Origin: Paracoccaceae bacterium
Lineage (GTDB): Bacteria > Pseudomonadota > Alphaproteobacteria > Rhodobacterales > Rhodobacteraceae
Reading direction: 5' to 3'
DNA length: 14,442 nucleotides
Assembly (NCBI GenBank): GCA_026982255.1
Contig: JALSHL010000215.1
Coordinates: forward strand, 1-14,442
Shown here: positions 12,374 through 14,442 of the stretch, one piece after another
How positions within the stretch are numbered: the stretch's first letter is position 1
Layout of the letters: each line of letters starts with the position of its first letter
The notes under the pieces: generated by a model
Databases searched by the model: none
The model's input: only the letters and a program-made list of their open reading frames with translations
What the model was told of the DNA's origin: nothing
Translations under genes and position numbers: made by a program

Positions 12374-14194
12374 TCATTCGACGGTGACGGATTTGGCCAG
12401 ATTGCGCGGCTGGTCCACGTCCGTGCCCTTTTCCAGCGCGGTGTGATAGGCCAGCAGCTGCGCCGGCACCGCATAGACCATCGGGGCGACAAACGGGTCG
12501 GTGGCGGGCAGAACAATGGTGCGCCAGGTGCCGTGCGAGGCCGCCTCCGCCCCCTGTTCGTCGGTGATCAGCAGCACCTTGCCGCCACGGGCCATGACCT
12601 CCTCCATGTTGGAAACGGTTTTGTCGAACAGATCGTCGCTGGGGGCGAAAACGATGACCGGCACGCTGTCGTCAATCAGGGCGATGGGGCCGTGTTTCAG
12701 CTCGCCGCTCGGGTAGCCCTCGGCATGGATGTAGCTCAATTCCTTGAGCTTCAGCGCGCCTTCCAGCGCCAGCGGGAACAGCGGACCGCGGCCGAGAAAC
12801 AGGATATCGCGGGCCTTGGCAAGGTCGCGGCTGGCGGCCTCCATCGCCGGTTCCTGTTTGATCGCCTGCGCCACCAGTTGCGGCGCGCCGGTCAGGGCCT
12901 TGACCAGACGGGTTTCCCCGGTCGCGTCGATCGCGTCGCGCTGGCGGGCGGCGGCGATGGCCAGCGTGGCGAGGACCGAGAGCTGGCAGGTAAACGCCTT
13001 GGTCGAGGCGACGGAGATTTCCGGTCCCGCCATGATTTGCAGGCTGGCGTCGGCCTCGCGGCTGATGGAGCTTTCGGGGACGTTGACCACGGCCAGCACA
13101 TGCGCCGCCTTGCCCCTGACATAGCGCAGCGCGGCGAGGGTGTCGGCGGTTTCGCCCGATTGCGAGATAAAGATCGCGCCCTCGCGTCCGCTCATCGGCG
13201 GCTCGCGGTAGCGGAATTCCGAGGCGACGTCGATTTCCACGGGGATGCGGGCGATCTGCTCGAACCAGTATTTTGCCACGTTACAGGCATAGAAGGCGGT
13301 GCCGCAGGCGACCAGAACCAGACGGTCGAGGCCGGAAAAGTCGATCTCGACCGGCAGGGAAACGGCGGTGCGCTCCGGGTTCAGATAGTGCGACAGGGCG
13401 AAGGCCATGACCGAGGGTTGCTCGTGAATCTCCTTGGCCATGAAGTGGCGGTAGCTGCCCTTGTCGATCATCACCTGATCGACATTGACGATGCGCAATT
13501 CCCGTTCGACCGGATTGCCGAGGGCATCGAAAATCTCGGCGCCGGTACGGGTCAGGACGGCCCAGTCGCCCTCTTCCAGATAGGTGATGCGGTTGGTGAG
13601 TGGGGCCAGCGCCAGCGCGTCGGAGCCGATGAACATCTCGCCGGTTCCGTGCCCGATGGCGAGTGGCGAGCCGCGACGGGCCGCGATCATCAGGTCGTGC
13701 TCCCCTTCGAACAGGAACCCCAGCGCGAAGGCCCCCTGCAGGCGGGCAAGCGTTGCGGCGGCGGCCTCGACCGGGGTTTTGCCCGCGGCGATGTAGCGGG
13801 CGCAGAGTTGCGCGACGACCTCGGTATCGGTGTCCGAGGCGAAGTTCACGCCTTCGGCCGTCAGTTCGTCGCGCAGTTCGCGGAAATTCTCGATGATGCC
13901 GTTGTGGACCACCGCGACAGTTCCCGCGCGGTGCGGGTGGGCGTTTTCCACATTGGCGGCGCCATGGGTGGCCCAGCGGGTGTGGCCGATGCCGCTGGTG
14001 CCGGAAAGAGGCTGTTCCGCGAGCAGGGTTTCCAGTTCCGAGAGCTTGCCGACCGCGCGGCGGCTTTGCATTTTCCCCTCGTCCAGCGTGGCAATTCCGG
14101 CGCTGTCATAACCGCGGTATTCCAGACGGTGCAGGGTCTCCATGATGACCGGAGTTGCGGGGCGGTTGCCCAGAATGCCTACGATGCCACACAT
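12374..14194 (-). CDS. glmS: Glutamine-fructose-6-phosphate aminotransferase (isomerizing)
   Basis: GlmS makes glucosamine 6-phosphate from fructose 6-phosphate and glutamine, the entry step to UDP-GlcNAc for peptidoglycan and lipopolysaccharide. The 606 residues are close to the 609 of E. coli. The glutaminase domain (1 to about 220) begins MCGIVGILGN, with Cys at position 2 becoming the N-terminal nucleophile after Met removal, followed by HTRWATHG at 71-78. The two sugar-isomerase (SIS) domains follow, with ACGTAFYA at 296-303 and SQSGETADT at 344-352. The C-terminus reads RNLAKSVTVE. I place the start at 14194, not the upstream in-frame ATG at 14251, because only this leaves the catalytic cysteine N-terminal. 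AGGAG also lies six bases upstream of it. No glmS ribozyme is visible in the leader. A perfect 28-bp palindrome lies about 146 bp upstream. Confidence 0.97.
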   Translation of the reverse strand: MCGIVGILGNRPATPVIMETLHRLEYRGYDSAGIATLDEGKMQSRRAVGKLSELETLLAEQPLSGTSGIGHTRWATHGAANVENAHPHRAGTVAVVHNGIIENFRELRDELTAEGVNFASDTDTEVVAQLCARYIAAGKTPVEAAAATLARLQGAFALGFLFEGEHDLMIAARRGSPLAIGHGTGEMFIGSDALALAPLTNRITYLEEGDWAVLTRTGAEIFDALGNPVERELRIVNVDQVMIDKGSYRHFMAKEIHEQPSVMAFALSHYLNPERTAVSLPVEIDFSGLDRLVLVACGTAFYACNVAKYWFEQIARIPVEIDVASEFRYREPPMSGREGAIFISQSGETADTLAALRYVRGKAAHVLAVVNVPESSISREADASLQIMAGPEISVASTKAFTCQLSVLATLAIAAARQRDAIDATGETRLVKALTGAPQLVAQAIKQEPAMEAASRDLAKARDILFLGRGPLFPLALEGALKLKELSYIHAEGYPSGELKHGPIALIDDSVPVIVFAPSDDLFDKTVSNMEEVMARGGKVLLITDEQGAEAASHGTWRTIVLPATDPFVAPMVYAVPAQLLAYHTALEKGTDVDQPRNLAKSVTVE

Positions 14195-14273
14195 GATATT
14201 CTCCTGCCGTCGGGTTTTTGCCTCTGCAAACGGTCTACTTTGGCGGGGCATGGGGTTTCAACGGTTAATATCC

Positions 14274-14293
14274 GTTTGAAACAGGTTTGAAAC
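14274..14293. repeat. Tandem GTTTGAAAC boxes upstream of glmS
   Basis: GTTTGAAAC occurs at 14274-14282 and 14285-14293, 11 bp apart, and each copy is an inverted repeat GTTT-G-AAAC. They lie 80-100 bp upstream of the glmS start, where a promoter would be expected. Two symmetric boxes on one face of the helix suggest a regulator binding as two dimers, but no protein can be named. Confidence 0.4.
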
Positions 14294-14326
14294 ATGCTGT
14301 GAGGGCGGGGACTGGCGGGGGGGGTG

Positions 14327-14354
14327 ACATCCACTAAACCGGTTTAGTGGATGT
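14327..14354. promoter_or_regulatory. Palindrome copy 3, upstream of glmS
   Basis: A perfect 28-bp palindrome centred between 14340 and 14341. Its core is CCACTAAACCGGTTTAGTGG, extended symmetrically by four more bases on each side (ACAT and ATGT). It is the longest of the three copies and is centred about 146 bp upstream of glmS. It could equally serve a gene beyond the right edge of the window. Confidence 0.7.
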
Positions 14355-14442
14355 GTCGCACGCCGGATCGGGGGCGGTGCCTATGCGGGTGGAGGGGGTA
14401 TTAACTGTGGTATTACAGCCTGTTATCCGAAATCGTTCAAAA

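Larger units (their letters stand above)
14195..14442. other. Upstream region of glmS to the end of the window
   Basis: A 248-bp stretch with no gene that I can support. It holds an inverted repeat AACGG/CCGTT (14260-14264 with 14272-14276), two copies of GTTTGAAAC (14274-14282 and 14285-14293), a G-rich stretch (about 14302-14325) and the third palindrome (14327-14354). A minus-strand frame entering at the right edge runs open until a TAG inside the palindrome, but it has no recognisable protein sequence. Confidence 0.6.

Noticed and set aside
14195..14251. Longer glmS start at 14251 (19 extra residues)
   Set aside because: The catalytic cysteine must be N-terminal after Met removal, and AGGAG is correctly spaced for the ATG at 14194.
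12368..14290. 640-residue open frame on the plus strand opposite glmS
   Set aside because: Same reason: full overlap with a certain gene, no domain, low-complexity Gly/Ala/Arg/Val content.
14195..14330. glmS ribozyme or riboswitch upstream of glmS
   Set aside because: The leader is short and shows none of the expected core; this ribozyme is characteristic of Gram-positive bacteria.
14355..14442. 3' end of a minus-strand gene entering from the right edge
   Set aside because: One frame is open until a TAG in the palindrome, but its 35 or so residues resemble no expected protein and end within a regulatory-looking site.

Overview
The window is GC-rich (roughly 60%) alphaproteobacterial chromosome. 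The most likely source is a member of the Rhodobacterales, on these grounds: purA followed by a DUF2842 membrane protein and thiamine diphosphokinase, an rpiA-gor pair, an hflK-hflC-DUF2065-degP cluster, and protein sequences typical of that order. This placement is an inference from gene content; no rRNA or other phylogenetic marker is present. There are thirteen protein-coding genes, no clear RNA gene, no mobile element and no CRISPR.

Layout. 30-857 (+) is an exported LysM protein. 943-3103 (+) is purA, a DUF2842 membrane protein and thiN, with 1-nt and 4-nt overlaps. 3104-3434 is a gene-free gap between convergent genes; it holds a bidirectional terminator and several nested hairpins. 3435-4829 (-) is sdaA. 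4830-5216 is a divergent control region with two copies of a perfect or near-perfect palindrome. 5217-7316 (+) is rpiA-gor. 7389-11158 (+) is hflK-hflC-DUF2065-degP, which begins a membrane and periplasm protein-quality block. A strong UUCG-loop terminator at 11167-11191 separates degP from a convergent RTX-repeat protein (11190-12281, -), followed by glmS (12374-14194, -). A third copy of the palindrome lies upstream of glmS.

How it fits together. Most of the window is housekeeping: AMP synthesis (purA), thiamine activation (thiN), serine to pyruvate (sdaA), pentose phosphates (rpiA), glutathione redox (gor), FtsH-associated and periplasmic proteolysis (hflKC, degP), and entry into amino-sugar and cell-wall synthesis (glmS). 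The RTX gene is the only accessory-looking one. The best lead for something undescribed is the palindrome with core CCACTAAACCGGTTTAGTGG (LacI-type centre). It occurs three times, each time with its centre 140-150 bp upstream of a central-metabolism start codon (sdaA, rpiA, glmS). This suggests a shared carbon-metabolism regulon. Secondary leads are a tRNA-like three-way-junction fold downstream of thiN, a hairpin that masks the ribosome binding site of the RTX gene, and an inverted repeat inside a candidate sdaA promoter.
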